64,000 nucleotides of DNA from contig NZ_FNGD01000011.1 of NCBI RefSeq assembly GCF_900102895.1, positions 105,672 to 169,671 of the forward strand. Direction: 5' to 3'. The DNA comes from Arthrobacter sp. ov407 (GTDB lineage: Bacteria; Actinomycetota; Actinomycetes; Actinomycetales; Micrococcaceae). The notes beneath the pieces were generated by a model. The model did no database searches, had not been told where the DNA came from, and worked only from the letters and a program-made list of their open reading frames with translations. Positions 1 through 8,046 of the stretch are shown piece by piece; within the stretch, counting starts at the first letter, position 1, and each line of letters starts with the position of its first letter. The position numbers were made by a program, and so were the translations under genes.

Positions 1-104
1 GCGTGCTCGAGGCGGCCGCCCCGGCGGAGGTGGACGGCGTCGCCGATCTCGACGTCGTCCCAGTCTGTGGCGCGGCTCGAGGACCGGTTATTTTGCAATG
101 TCAT
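1..104 (-). CDS. Hypothetical protein, N-terminus only (cut by window edge)
   Basis: An open frame starts with ATG at 104 and runs off the left edge, giving 34 residues that begin MTLQNNRSSS and continue with an acidic then basic stretch (WDDVEIGDAVHLRRGG). An AGGAA element sits about 6 bases before the start, which supports translation. The visible part has no signal peptide or membrane segment. The family cannot be named from so little sequence. Nothing coding is evident between it and the next gene on the opposite strand. Confidence 0.5.
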   Translation of the reverse strand, partial: MTLQNNRSSSRATDWDDVEIGDAVHLRRGGRLEH

Positions 105-736
105 GACGATTCCTGAACGGTTACGGGCAAACGAGGATGTGATCCAGCTAACCGTGAAATGGGCTGTTGCCTCAATGGTCAAGTGAATGAGGCGCTCCAG
201 CTCTGTTGTGCAGGCGTCCATACGCTAGGGGCGCGGGTGTGAGTCCCTGCGCGCTGCCGGCCTCGCCCACCCGAGCGGTTCCGGCCTTCACGAACACCGT
301 TGACTTTCCTACCGTGCGGGCCTGGCTTGTGGGGCAGGTTGCTGCGTCGCGGGCAGATCAGGGCGGATCCGGGCCATGTATTCGCCCCGATCTGCCCGAT
401 AGCAGCGAAGCGTGCCCGGCGCGGTTCAAGTCCGGCAATGACCAATGAGAGGCGGATTCTCCTAGCTCTATCGGATATTGGGCTACTTGAAGGACCCCGC
501 ACGTCGTGTCATCTTTGGCCTCGCTGCGGTTGATGTGCAGCGGCCTTGTCTGCCTCGCCTGCATGTGTCGTCCTTAGCGACGCGGAGATGATGGGCCGGC
601 ATCCCGGCGTCGAACAAATCTTGTCGACTCTTGCCATGCTGTGGGTCGTTTTGACTCAACTAATCGGGTCACGGTGAGTAACGCCGATTATGGGGCTGTA
701 GCCTTGCGGAGTCATTCGTGCTTGATAGGGGGAATT
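105..736. other. Stretch without a supportable gene
   Basis: Several open frames cross this 630-base stretch on both strands, but none has a ribosome binding site with plausible composition, and they contradict each other. The only clear structure is the palindromic element at 351-397. The segment probably belongs to the decayed accessory region that fills the left quarter of the window. Confidence 0.5.
351..397. repeat. Palindromic repeat element, copy 1
   Basis: The left arm GGGCAGATCAGGGCG pairs with the right arm CGCCCCGATCTGCCC with a single mismatch, separated by 17 bases. The 16-mer GCAGATCAGGGCGGAT (353-368) recurs exactly at 58611-58626, where it again forms an inverted repeat, and both copies are followed within about 25 bases by GCCCGGCGCGG. 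This is a dispersed palindromic element. It lies in non-coding sequence, and no T-run follows, so a simple terminator is unlikely. Confidence 0.7.
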
Positions 737-1027
737 ATGGAGTTAAAGCGTTCAGCCGGCGTCTTCGTGGCAGGTATTTCTTTGTTCTTTGGTGGCCCAT
801 TGCTCACCTTCGTTGGGGCAACTTTCGCTAGGTTGACTGGCGCTTCAAACAACGACGGCGGATTAGTTGCTGTGTTAATTGGCCTGGCCGTTCTCGGGGT
901 GATCACTGGCTTTGTTGGGTTCATCCTGCTCATCGTGGCGGCGTATCGGGCCTTGGTTAAGATCGACGCCCTTCCCGTCCGTGTACAGTCCGCACAGCGG
1001 CAGAGCTGGCCTGCGCCCTCACACTGA
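737..1027 (+). CDS. Small two-pass membrane protein, unknown function
   Basis: The 96-residue product starts at ATG 737, chosen because an AGGGGGA ribosome binding site lies 5-11 bases upstream; a longer upstream frame lacks one. Two hydrophobic segments (about residues 7-29 and 43-67) are separated by a short polar loop (TGASNNDGG), and the C-terminal 25 residues are polar and basic. I do not recognise the family. It is one of many small membrane proteins in this part of the window, all without recognisable catalytic motifs. Confidence 0.6.
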   Translation: MELKRSAGVFVAGISLFFGGPLLTFVGATFARLTGASNNDGGLVAVLIGLAVLGVITGFVGFILLIVAAYRALVKIDALPVRVQSAQRQSWPAPSH

Positions 1028-1132
1028 CCGCCTTGCAACCATTTCAGGTGCCGCGAACCGCGAGGTGTTTCCCGGTCGTTAGGATCGAGCCGACCGTCCT
1101 GACCATGAGCGTTCTCCCGAGAGCGAGGATCC

Positions 1133-1837
1133 GTGAAAGCCGACCACTATGACAGTTTCGCCGAGAGCTACTCGGCGGAGAACGAGTCCAGCCTCCTCAA
1201 CGCCTACTACGAGCGGCCGGCGATGATTGCCCTCGCCGGCGACGTCAACGGCCACCGGGTCCTGGACGCAGGGTGCGGCTCCGGGCCCCTGTCCGCGGCA
1301 CTGAGCGCGAAAGGCGCGATCATGACCGGCGTCGATTCCAGTCCTGCGATGCTCGAATTGGCAAGACAGCGACTGGGCGCGACCGCGGACCTGTACGTGG
1401 CCGACCTCAGCAAGCCGCTCCCTTTCGCCGATGGCTCCTTCGACGACGTTGTCTCGTCCTTGGTCCTGCACTATTTGGAGGACTGGTCAGCACCACTTGC
1501 CGAACTGCGGCGCGTGCTGAAGCCGGGCGGTCGCCTGATCCTGTCGGTCAACCACCCCACGGTCAGCGTGGTCACCCAACCAACCGAGGACTACTTCGCC
1601 ATCCGGCAGTACTCGGAGGATTACGAGTTCGATGGCGAGCCTGCGGTCCTGACCTTCTGGCACCGACCACTTCATGCGATGATCAGCGCCTTCACGTCGG
1701 CGGGATACCGCGTAGCCACCGTGAGCGAACCAAAGCCATCTCCAGACACACCGCACGAACTCCTTCCGCCGCGCATCCTCACCGGCGAGAGGACAGCGTT
1801 CCTGTCCTTCATCTTCTTCGTCCTCGAAGCCGGCTAA
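1133..1837 (+). CDS. Class I SAM-dependent methyltransferase
   Basis: This 234-residue protein (GTG start with AGCGAGGA upstream) has the Methyltransf_11/25 fold. Motif I is VLDAGCGSG at residues 43-51, the acidic residue at the end of strand 2 is D68 (GVDSS), and the motif III-like LRRVLKPGGRLILSV follows near residue 125. It would transfer a methyl group from S-adenosylmethionine to an unidentified small molecule in the cytosol. The C-terminal third carries the substrate-specific part and gives no clue to the acceptor. Neighbours are unrelated small membrane proteins, so context does not help. Confidence 0.9.
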   Translation: MKADHYDSFAESYSAENESSLLNAYYERPAMIALAGDVNGHRVLDAGCGSGPLSAALSAKGAIMTGVDSSPAMLELARQRLGATADLYVADLSKPLPFADGSFDDVVSSLVLHYLEDWSAPLAELRRVLKPGGRLILSVNHPTVSVVTQPTEDYFAIRQYSEDYEFDGEPAVLTFWHRPLHAMISAFTSAGYRVATVSEPKPSPDTPHELLPPRILTGERTAFLSFIFFVLEAG

Positions 1838-2134
1838 GGGTAGAGGAGGGACGTCAGAGCAAGAGCCGTGTAGTACGTTGGGACGCCAATTATCGCTGCG
1901 ATCCACACTGTATGAGATTTTCCGCGTCGGGGGAGCGACTCAAGAGTGTTGCGGTGGGGGACCGGCTTCCGCGGCACTGGAACTTGCGCGCAACCAGCCG
2001 AGGCCTGCCCCCGTTGCCGGCCCGCGCAAGTGGCGTTGATGCGGCAAACCGGTAAGAAGGCATGCGAGAGTTATGCCAGCCCTTCGGGGTTGGACGGCGC
2101 CAAGGGGCGGATCGCCGCCGACAAAGGGAGTTAA

Positions 2135-2530
2135 GTGAATAACGAGTGGCATTTTCCGGTCATGATCGCGGCCTCTCTCGTTGAGTTTGTCCTTCTCCTT
2201 CTCCTAATACTCGGACGGGTTGCCTTTCGGCGCCGGATCCCGGCTGTCATCGCCGTGTCGCTGATCGTTGTCGTTGCCGGCATGTTGTTCGGAAAGTACG
2301 GGCTGCTATTCGGCCTGCCATGGTGGATCTACTATCCGGTTCCGGCGCTAATAACCGTCGTGTTGCCGCCCCTCGTCTTCAACATGACACGGAAGCGCAC
2401 CATTCTCTACCTCATCCTTGCCGCTTTAGCGGCCCCGCTCATCCATGTGCTGTTTTCGTTATTCCTCGGGTGGGATGAGTACATGCCGTTCCTTCCCGTG
2501 CCCAGCCTGGCCGCCTTGCTGGGAGCATAA
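2135..2530 (+). CDS. Four-pass membrane protein, unknown function
   Basis: The 131-residue product starts at GTG 2135, behind AAAGGGAG. Four hydrophobic segments are visible at about residues 8-27, 36-52, 62-81 and 88-110. The loops are short, and the inner ones carry basic residues (GRVAFRRR, TRKR), which suggests an even topology with cytoplasmic ends. No cysteine, zinc or transporter signature is seen. It reads alone, with no gene overlapping it. Confidence 0.65.
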   Translation: MNNEWHFPVMIAASLVEFVLLLLLILGRVAFRRRIPAVIAVSLIVVVAGMLFGKYGLLFGLPWWIYYPVPALITVVLPPLVFNMTRKRTILYLILAALAAPLIHVLFSLFLGWDEYMPFLPVPSLAALLGA

Positions 2531-2555
2531 GTCTGTGGGCAGACGAGACACCGGC

Positions 2556-2598
2556 GGCCCACCGCTGCGAATCACGCGAAACGTCTGTTCGGTGGGCC
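2556..2598. terminator. Possible terminator hairpin between convergent genes
   Basis: GGCCCACCG (2556-2564) and CGGTGGGCC (2590-2598) form a perfect 9-base inverted repeat with a 25-base loop. It sits between the right-reading membrane protein and the left-reading VOC gene. No T-run follows, so the call is weak. Confidence 0.35.
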
Positions 2599-2655
2599 AT
2601 TCCGGGTAGGAGACCCGGGGCGGACCTGCCCGCAGGGCAAGTTACCCGGGAATAG

Positions 2656-3081
2656 TCACTGAATGCAGAATTCGTTCCCTTCCGGGTCGATCATCGCAAT
2701 GTGCCAGGCGTCGTCGCCGTCGAACACCCTGGCGAGCGTGCCCCCGGCCTCCACGCAGCGCTCGGCGTGGGCAAGGGCCAGGCGGCGTCCGTCCGCCTTC
2801 GACCCGGAACCCTCGCTGACATTGATGTCCAGATGTACCCGGTTCTTCGCCGTCTTCCCCTCGGGAACCGGCTGGAAGAACAGGCGGGGGCCCTTGCCGG
2901 ACGGGTCAATGACAGCGCCACGCCACAGCTCCTCCGGGATGCCTTCGTTCGTGGCAAATTCCGCCCAGCTCGAAAATCCCTTGGGCGGCTCCTGGAGGCT
3001 GTAGCTGAGGGCCACCGCCCAAAACCGAGTCATTGTCTCGATATCGTGGCAGTCAAAGGTCACCTGGAATGGGTAGGACAC
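2656..3081 (-). CDS. VOC family (glyoxalase-like) protein
   Basis: A 141-residue single-copy VOC protein of the glyoxalase-like type. It opens with the typical FQVTFDCHDIETMTRFW strand-helix, has RVHLDINV in the middle and closes with MIDPEGNEFCIQ, the usual metal-side strand. Related proteins bind a divalent metal through H/E residues and act as lyases, dioxygenases or drug-binding resistance proteins. The substrate is not predictable here. The next gene on the same strand is more than 230 bases upstream, so it is probably transcribed alone. Confidence 0.85.
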   Translation of the reverse strand: MSYPFQVTFDCHDIETMTRFWAVALSYSLQEPPKGFSSWAEFATNEGIPEELWRGAVIDPSGKGPRLFFQPVPEGKTAKNRVHLDINVSEGSGSKADGRRLALAHAERCVEAGGTLARVFDGDDAWHIAMIDPEGNEFCIQ

Positions 3082-3315
3082 AGGACCGCCTTCCGTTCGG
3101 ATGCAACAACTATGCCATCGGCCCGCGGCCGCATGCCGCCATCAGCGACGGAGGCGTGTGGATCGTCCAGCTCGTCGTGTCCGGTGGTCCTGCCGTCGGT
3201 TTTCGGCGGGTGGGGAGCGGCCCCCGTACGTTGCCGGGTTCTTATCCGGCCGCCCCGCAGCCCTGTAGCCAAAAAACGCCGAACGCCTCAGAGGGCAGAT
3301 GTGGGCCGGCGGCCT

Positions 3316-3582
3316 TTATACCCTGCTTCTCCGGCCGGCCACGGCGCCATAGATCAGGAGCACAATGATGGCGCCGAGGATGGAGAGGAGCCAGGTCCGC
3401 AGATCGAAGAAATCAGCGAGGCCACCGCCGAAGATCAACGAACCTATCCAGCCGCCGAGGATGGCGCCCACGACGCCCACAACGAGAGTGATCACCCAGC
3501 CGCCACCCTGCCGGCCGGGCAGGACCGCCTTGGCGATGGCTCCCGCGATAAGCCCAAGAAGGAGGAATCCCAGAATCCCCAT
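3316..3582 (-). CDS. GlsB/YeaQ/YmgE family stress-response membrane protein
   Basis: The 88-residue product starts at ATG 3582, with AAAGGAAGT as ribosome binding site. It has the family pattern of three hydrophobic segments rich in glycine (GFLLLGLIAGAIAKAVLPGR, then VITLVVGVVGAILGG, then LLSILGAIIVLLIYG) and the conserved PGRQGGG loop. Members are small inner-membrane proteins of the transglycosylase-associated family, induced by general stress; their biochemical role is unknown. The frame is open upstream to 3627, but only the 3582 start has a binding site. Confidence 0.9.
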   Translation of the reverse strand: MGILGFLLLGLIAGAIAKAVLPGRQGGGWVITLVVGVVGAILGGWIGSLIFGGGLADFFDLRTWLLSILGAIIVLLIYGAVAGRRSRV

Positions 3583-3763
3583 GACTGCACTTCCTTTCAC
3601 TAGGCCGGTCGCGGAATGCGACCGCAACAGGATTTAATCAGCATGCCTAGCAGTATGCAAGACCCGGCGCCCGGGGGGGCGGTGTTCGTCCGTGATGCCC
3701 CGTCAGGTGCCACCTCCGGCGGACACCGAGGGACCTCACCTCCAAGTGGTGGAACGCTATCGT

Positions 3764-3792
3764 TTGACTTGCGCATTTGGCCAACATATGTT
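3764..3792 (+). promoter_or_regulatory. Sigma-70-type promoter of the small RNA
   Basis: TTGACT (3764-3769) and TATGTT (3787-3792) are separated by exactly 17 bases. Transcription would begin near 3799. No protein gene starts in the next 80 bases; the transcript runs into a strong terminator instead. Confidence 0.65.
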
Positions 3793-3798
3793 TATCCA

Positions 3799-3882
3799 GT
3801 TCGTCCGGTACCCCCAAGCCGGAGAACCACCTAAAGACGCCCCCGCACCCTGGCCGACCCCGGCCCGTGCGGGGGCGTTTTT
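3799..3882 (+). ncRNA. Candidate small RNA, resembles actinobacterial 6C RNA
   Basis: An RNA of roughly 84 bases is bounded by a good promoter and a rho-independent terminator. Its first hairpin is TCCGG (3804-3808)/CCGGA (3819-3823) with a C-rich loop, TACCCCCAAG. The second is the 12-base-pair terminator stem, whose 5' arm carries CCCCC. Two C-rich hairpins of this arrangement are the hallmark of the 6C RNA known across Actinobacteria, which pairs through its C-rich loops with G-rich mRNA regions. The match is from memory of the motif, not from a covariance model, and the loop has five rather than six cytosines. Confidence 0.5.
3837..3882 (+). terminator. Rho-independent terminator of the small RNA
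   Basis: ACGCCCCCGCAC (3837-3848) and GTGCGGGGGCGT (3867-3878) are perfectly complementary, and the second arm runs into TTTTT. No right-reading protein gene lies upstream, so it most likely ends the small RNA. Confidence 0.85.
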
Positions 3883-4006
3883 CCCGCCATCATGGGGCCA
3901 TGGCATCATCCATCCTCGCCGGGTCCACCTTGGAGTACCTGCGGCCAGATCCCGGGCACCCAGCGGAGGAGGCCGCTCGTGGGAAAACGGGAACTACCCA
4001 AAGGCC

Positions 4007-4255
4007 ATGGCCACCCTGCCGCTGGCCGACGGCGCCACGGTTGACGACTACGCTGTGGCCGAACGCTGGAACCCCTCCTACGTCCTCGTGTCCTGGGCCG
4101 ATGACGGCGACCAGGCGCACTGGGCTTGGATCCCTTGCAGGAACGTCCGTCGCGTTACCGACTCCGAATGGGACATCGAAGAGTACCGGCGCTGCCCGAA
4201 GAACCTACGCGGCATCCGGTGGGGCGACCGGCTGCCGGGGTTCCTGCCCACGTAG
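4007..4255 (+). CDS. Small hypothetical protein, SH3-like pattern
   Basis: An 82-residue soluble protein; the ATG at 4007 is preceded by AAAGG at short distance, and an upstream extension is possible. The core reads as alternating beta strands: SYVLVSWADDGDQAHWAWIP followed by NVRRVTDSEWD. The same order (hydrophobic strand, W, turn with D/G, H, W, then KR or RR-V/M-T-x-EW) occurs in the protein at 10366-10650, so the two probably belong to one family. The function is unknown. Confidence 0.5.
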   Translation: MATLPLADGATVDDYAVAERWNPSYVLVSWADDGDQAHWAWIPCRNVRRVTDSEWDIEEYRRCPKNLRGIRWGDRLPGFLPT

Positions 4256-4313
4256 CCAAAGCCCCAATCAGAAACCGCTTGTGCCTGTAGAGGTTTCGGA
4301 GTTGCAATAAACT

Positions 4314-4499
4314 ATGAACCCAATGGCGTCCCTGGACACGCCCGAGGTTTCCGGAGACGTTCTTCTGTTGATCGCAGGAATAGGCGTGGCTGCGATTATC
4401 CTGATGGCGGCCTTCCTTACCTTCCTGTATTACCGCGACCGTGCCGAGGACAAGCGATCCAAGAAGAAGGCAACGTCACGGCATCGGCGGGAGCAATAG
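4314..4499 (+). CDS. Small single-pass membrane protein
   Basis: A 61-residue product with one strong membrane segment (about residues 16-39, LLLIAGIGVAAIILMAAFLTF) followed by a highly basic tail (RDRAEDKRSKKKATSRHRR), giving an N-out, C-in topology. Two ATG codons, at 4314 and 4323, are possible; neither has a clear ribosome binding site. The family is not recognised. Confidence 0.5.
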   Translation: MNPMASLDTPEVSGDVLLLIAGIGVAAIILMAAFLTFLYYRDRAEDKRSKKKATSRHRREQ

Positions 4500-4600
4500 G
4501 CTCCCGGGCTTCCCTATCGGCCTGACTCCCAGGGCGGTTTTAGGGCTGTTTAGATCCTGCAGACAAACTTGGTGGGTCCTACCGGGCGCTTCTCGATAGG

Positions 4601-4860
4601 TCACAGCCAGGGGTATCCATATGGGTCGAGGGTTGATTTGGCATCGATCTCCGCCGCGTCGTGTTCGCGCACCTTGTCCGGGAAGGAGAAGTCGCTCGGG
4701 GCCACGGAGATCCTGGCCACGGGACGTACGGATGCTGTTGAAGCCCAGTGTGGCTCCTCGATGAGGTGCCGTCCGATCCGTTCGGGTTCCTGCCGGGTGA
4801 AGCCTCAGCGGGGCAGGAGGTAGACGGTCCCGTTACGCCGCAGAGGCGCGTCGTTTGGTG
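4601..4860 (-). pseudogene. Remnant of a protein-coding gene, C-terminal part
   Basis: Reading left from about 4860, one frame gives a protein-like sequence: NGTVYLLPR, then an in-frame TGA (4805-4807), then GFTRQEPERIGRHLIEEPHW continuing to DPYGYPWL and the final stop at 4601. The 67 codons after the internal stop have natural amino-acid composition, unlike the alternative frames. The likely reading is a gene inactivated by a stop and by loss of its start. I do not recognise the family. Confidence 0.4.
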
Positions 4861-4960
4861 CGGGAGACGGAGAAGATAGTGCATCTCGCTGACGCGCAAG
4901 CCAGTATTCCTCTATGCCAACCATTGGACCACCTAGAGCAATCTGGCCCTCAAGGAGGGT

Positions 4961-5476
4961 TCACGGCGTGGGGACTTCAAGGACTGTGGGAGCGCCCGGA
5001 GTATTCCAATCAAAGAGCGTCAGATGCCACAGGTGGGGCTGCTTGCGTGAGGGGTCGATCAAGCCGTGCGCCCCTAGACGCTCCAGAGCTTCTCGAACTC
5101 GCCATGATGAGGGTGAGCCTCCGGCGGCAACGGTTTCCTGCCAGTCAGCTGCGGCATCCGCGGGATCAATTCCAACTGATGTCAGGGCCGCATGGTCACG
5201 AAGATCAACGATCCTGTCGGCATTTACTTCGAACCGCAGCACCCGAAGGTCGGGAGTGCGATTGTCAGTGTGGGCGACCATCGCAGCGGCGACACCATCC
5301 AGCGAAGCGCTGAGGTACAGCGTTGGCACATCCGGAGGGGAATACCGGCCGGCGGACCGGGATCCACCAAGCGCGACGTCACGGTAGGCCGGATCAACTG
5401 CCCGAAAGAACGAACCTGTAAAAGTACGCATCAGCGGATCGTCGCCGCCGATAGCTGGTTGGTCTCGCTGCGCCAT
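4961..5476 (-). CDS. RES domain-containing protein
   Basis: A 171-residue protein (ATG 5476 behind GGGGAGAG) with the RES layout: FTGSFFRAVDP near the N-terminus, then GGSRSAGRYSPPDVPTLYLS at residues 38-57. RES proteins are NAD-consuming toxins of RES-Xre toxin-antitoxin pairs or solitary NAD(P)-binding enzymes. The expected Xre-type antitoxin is not adjacent: the 120 bases upstream hold no open frame, and the next left-reading gene encodes a reductase. The usual conserved glutamate after the LYLS strand is replaced by small residues (DGVAAAM), so NAD hydrolysis is uncertain. Confidence 0.7.
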   Translation of the reverse strand: MAQRDQPAIGGDDPLMRTFTGSFFRAVDPAYRDVALGGSRSAGRYSPPDVPTLYLSASLDGVAAAMVAHTDNRTPDLRVLRFEVNADRIVDLRDHAALTSVGIDPADAAADWQETVAAGGSPSSWRVREALERLGAHGLIDPSRKQPHLWHLTLFDWNTPGAPTVLEVPTP

Positions 5477-5598
5477 TACGCTCTCCCCGTCCCTGCGAGT
5501 TCACTCTGTCTAAAGACAGCACTCTTCCACATCCGATGACCGATCGATTATGGCAAATGACCGTCCTGCTGCGCGGGAGGCCGGCAGCGCCTACGGAG

Positions 5599-6204
5599 TT
5601 AACTGACGCGGCGGTAGCGGATGTGGGTGGCCAGCGGTGAGTGAAGCACCTCGGCCGGTTCGAAGCCGAAGGATTCAACCCCGTCGAAGATGCGCTCGCC
5701 CGCACCGAGCAGGACCGGTGCGATGTCGAGGGTGAGCTCGTCGATCACGCCGGCGATCAGTGCCTGTCGGACGGTCGAGGCCCCACCGGCGATGTCCACG
5801 CCGTTGTCCCCGGCGGCCTGGCACGCTGCGGAGTAGGCCGCGTCGAAGCCCTCGGTGACGAAGTGGAAGGTCGTCCCGCCGTCCATCTGGATCGGGTCAT
5901 GCCCGTGATGGGTCAGCACGAATACCGGCGCGTGGTACGGCGGTTCGGCTCCCCACCACCCGGCCCATTCCTCATCCCAATCCCCGCGGATCGGGCCGAA
6001 CATGTTCCGACCCATCACATACGCGCCCCGCGGGCGCATAAGCCACTCGTTCGCGACCTTGTCGGCATCGTTGGCTCGCGGGTCGCCGATGTGCCAGCCG
6101 TGCAGCTCCAGCCCCCGCTTGCCCAGAGGGTTCTCGCGGCTCTGGTCCGGCCCGGCGACGAAGCCATCCAGCGAGATCGACATGTGGCAGGTGGTGTCCG
6201 ACAC
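5599..6204 (-). CDS. Dihydrofolate reductase family (RibD C-terminal-like) protein
   Basis: A 201-residue protein with the RibD_C fold. It begins TTCHMSISLDGFVAGPDQS, has the NADPH-binding YVMGRNMFG at mid-length and VDIAGGASTVRQALIAGVIDE with the diglycine loop in the C-terminal half. The GTG at 6204 is chosen because CAGGAGG lies just upstream; an in-frame extension to 6357 has no such signal and reads as non-protein. Members of this broad family are stand-alone NADPH reductases, often of unknown substrate. It is not true FolA. It appears to be a single-gene unit. Confidence 0.85.
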   Translation of the reverse strand: MSDTTCHMSISLDGFVAGPDQSRENPLGKRGLELHGWHIGDPRANDADKVANEWLMRPRGAYVMGRNMFGPIRGDWDEEWAGWWGAEPPYHAPVFVLTHHGHDPIQMDGGTTFHFVTEGFDAAYSAACQAAGDNGVDIAGGASTVRQALIAGVIDELTLDIAPVLLGAGERIFDGVESFGFEPAEVLHSPLATHIRYRRVS

Positions 6205-6384
6205 CGCGAACCTCCTGAGTGATTGCGACTTGCATGCGGTCGTGTGGGGATTCTGGGGATCGTAGCAGGTGATGGCATCCTCGCCAATGCCTCCTGCCGC
6301 TGGTCGCCGACGGTCTCTCACACCCTTCGTCCGGACCAAGATCAGGGAACGCGACATTAGATCCGAAGGACACCTACTGTCGGG

Positions 6385-6636
6385 CTACTGTAGATCATCC
6401 GGGACGCCGAATCGCCTTCCAATGAGTACGCGAATGGCCGCGAGTAGAGGCTGATCTTCCAGCGCAATGCCCTCGCCTCCGTAATGCACCCCCGTTTCGT
6501 CACCCACTGCTTCTATGTCAAAAAGGTTGAGGACCTCGGCCACGCGAACCTGATACTCGGTGGCGGTCATTTGGCGAGACACACGAACTGGAATTGTGCT
6601 GAGTTTGCGCGCGACCTTAGCAGCGGATTCATTCAT
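6385..6636 (-). CDS. Small hypothetical soluble protein
   Basis: An 83-residue protein (ATG 6636). It has an amphipathic N-terminal helix (ESAAKVARKLSTIP), then a second helix (TEYQVRVAEVLNLFDIEAVG) and an acidic middle (EGIALEDQPLLAAIRVLIGRRFG). The composition is that of a real globular protein. No ribosome binding site is obvious. The function is unknown. Confidence 0.5.
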   Translation of the reverse strand: MNESAAKVARKLSTIPVRVSRQMTATEYQVRVAEVLNLFDIEAVGDETGVHYGGEGIALEDQPLLAAIRVLIGRRFGVPDDLQ

Positions 6637-7110
6637 GGGCGCACTCTTGCATGGCGTTCCGCCATTGCACAAGGGGGGCGCTTCGGACCTAGTCCGGGAG
6701 TATAAGGCGACGTTAGGCTCGCGGGAGCTGGGCCCATCCTCCCGCGGCACCCGCCGGCAAAACCCTGTCGGCGCAGGTTCCAATACCGGCGGATCGTCCT
6801 GACACCCACCAGGCTGCTGGCCGCTTCTTCGCCCGAGAGTGCGCAGTCAATCCACAACATAATGACCGGATTCCGGAGGGTCCGCAGATGCTTATGACCC
6901 CGTGCTGAAAAACCCCGGATTTTCGCGGAAGTGATCCGCTCCCTTGCGCTCGATTGCTCGGGGCATGCCTGCTGCCCGCCGTCCGGAGGCCGATGATCCA
7001 AGCCGCACGCTTTCGGTGATTAATGGAACGCGTATGCGACGATTCGCCGATAGTTATCGGGTGCCAGCAGCGTGTCCGCTGTAGCGCCGGGGCCATTTGG
7101 GGGAATAGCA
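6637..7110. other. Stretch without an intact gene; possible HTH remnant
   Basis: Nothing in this segment has start signals. On the left-reading strand around 6765-6850 a frame gives GEEAASSLVGVRTIRRYWN, which has the rhythm of a helix-turn-helix such as those at transposase N-termini, but the flanking sequence does not extend it. It may be a transposase scar; the evidence is too weak for a gene call. Confidence 0.3.
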
Positions 7111-7422
7111 ATGTCGATAGAAACGGTGTCTAATTCCGGACTTTCACGCGACCAACGCAGCGCACGTTGGCTCCACGGGCTATTGAACTTGTTCGTTGCG
7201 GGACCCCTGGCGGCGGGCCTGGGGTGGATGCTGAGTAACGTGCAAGGCCACATTCAGCTGTTGTCAGGAGAGGTCAGATTCGGGCACCCGGACTACGGGG
7301 CATGGAGGGCGTCCTTGGACACTGCAGTGGTCATTTGTGGCGTCAACATCGCTGTTCTGGGGTTGTTCATAGTCTTTGAACAGCGCTGGTACCGGCGGAG
7401 AATGCGAGCCCTCAACGAGTAG
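7111..7422 (+). CDS. Two-pass membrane protein, unknown function
   Basis: A 103-residue product starting at ATG 7111, preceded by GGGGGA at good spacing. Hydrophobic segments lie at about residues 22-42 (HGLLNLFVAGPLAAGLGWML) and 74-95 (AVVICGVNIAVLGLFIVF), with a roughly 30-residue outer loop and a basic tail (RWYRRRMRAL). The family is unrecognised. It is the first of four right-reading small membrane-protein genes between 7.1 and 8.5 kb. Confidence 0.6.
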   Translation: MSIETVSNSGLSRDQRSARWLHGLLNLFVAGPLAAGLGWMLSNVQGHIQLLSGEVRFGHPDYGAWRASLDTAVVICGVNIAVLGLFIVFEQRWYRRRMRALNE

Positions 7423-7628
7423 CGATGGTCGTCGGAGTGACGCTCCCAGTTCGGTGGGCCTTGCGTCTCCGCCGAAAAGGCGACGGTGGCGCGGGCATGC
7501 CCCGGTCTTAGGTGCCTCCCTCAGGACTGGAGGGCCGCCCGCTGCTGGCCGTCAGGCTGGCACTCAGCAAGCCATCATTTATGAGAGCGAGCCCTTACCG
7601 CCGGGAGGTTCAGTCGTTACCCTGAGCC

Positions 7629-7910
7629 ATGAGAGAACCCGACGGCGGCGCAAGCCCTGAAGTGAAACGCTGGCTTCGTCGCCTTACTTACTATGGCGGG
7701 GCTTTAGCTTTGGCCATGATCACGCTGAACTTCCTGCCAATCGACGCCGAGCCGTGGGTCTGGGTCAAGCTGGCAGTCCTTGCCGTCGGGACCATAATCT
7801 TCCTGTTCTGGGTGACCCGGTTTTCGTTGTGGCAACGGGACGAATATTGGCGCGAACGCGGCAAAGACCCCAAGCATCCCGAGCGATTGCCCAACCACCC
7901 GCTTGAATAG
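7629..7910 (+). CDS. Two-pass membrane protein, unknown function
   Basis: A 93-residue product with membrane segments at about residues 22-38 and 45-62, and a charged C-terminus (QRDEYWRERGKDPKHPERL). TACCCT lies 5 bases before the ATG, so the mRNA may be leaderless. A 20-base stretch before the gene (GCCATCATTTATGAGAGCGA, 7570-7589) recurs almost unchanged just after its stop codon, at 7910-7929, suggesting a local duplication. Confidence 0.6.
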   Translation: MREPDGGASPEVKRWLRRLTYYGGALALAMITLNFLPIDAEPWVWVKLAVLAVGTIIFLFWVTRFSLWQRDEYWRERGKDPKHPERLPNHPLE

Positions 7911-8046
7911 CCATCGTTTATGAGAACGGCCACCAGGTGCCAGCGCTACATCTCGCTAGGCTGGCGCCATGACCGGCAATGAACCCTCTCGACGTCGCCA
8001 GGGCCCTGGCGTGAGCACGGGGTCATAACTTCCGATTGGAGCTAGG

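Noticed and set aside
421..448. tRNA-like 3' end (GGTTCAAGTCC and ACCA) that could be an attachment-site copy
   Set aside because: The stem bases do not pair properly, similarity to the tRNA-Ser 3' end is only partial, and its orientation is opposite to that needed for a direct repeat.
1946..2134. Right-reading frame before the four-pass membrane protein
   Set aside because: It has no ribosome binding site or natural composition, and overlapping frames are equally long.
6765..6850. Helix-turn-helix-like peptide suggesting a transposase
   Set aside because: Only about 20 residues fit; there is no start, no catalytic domain and no inverted repeats.
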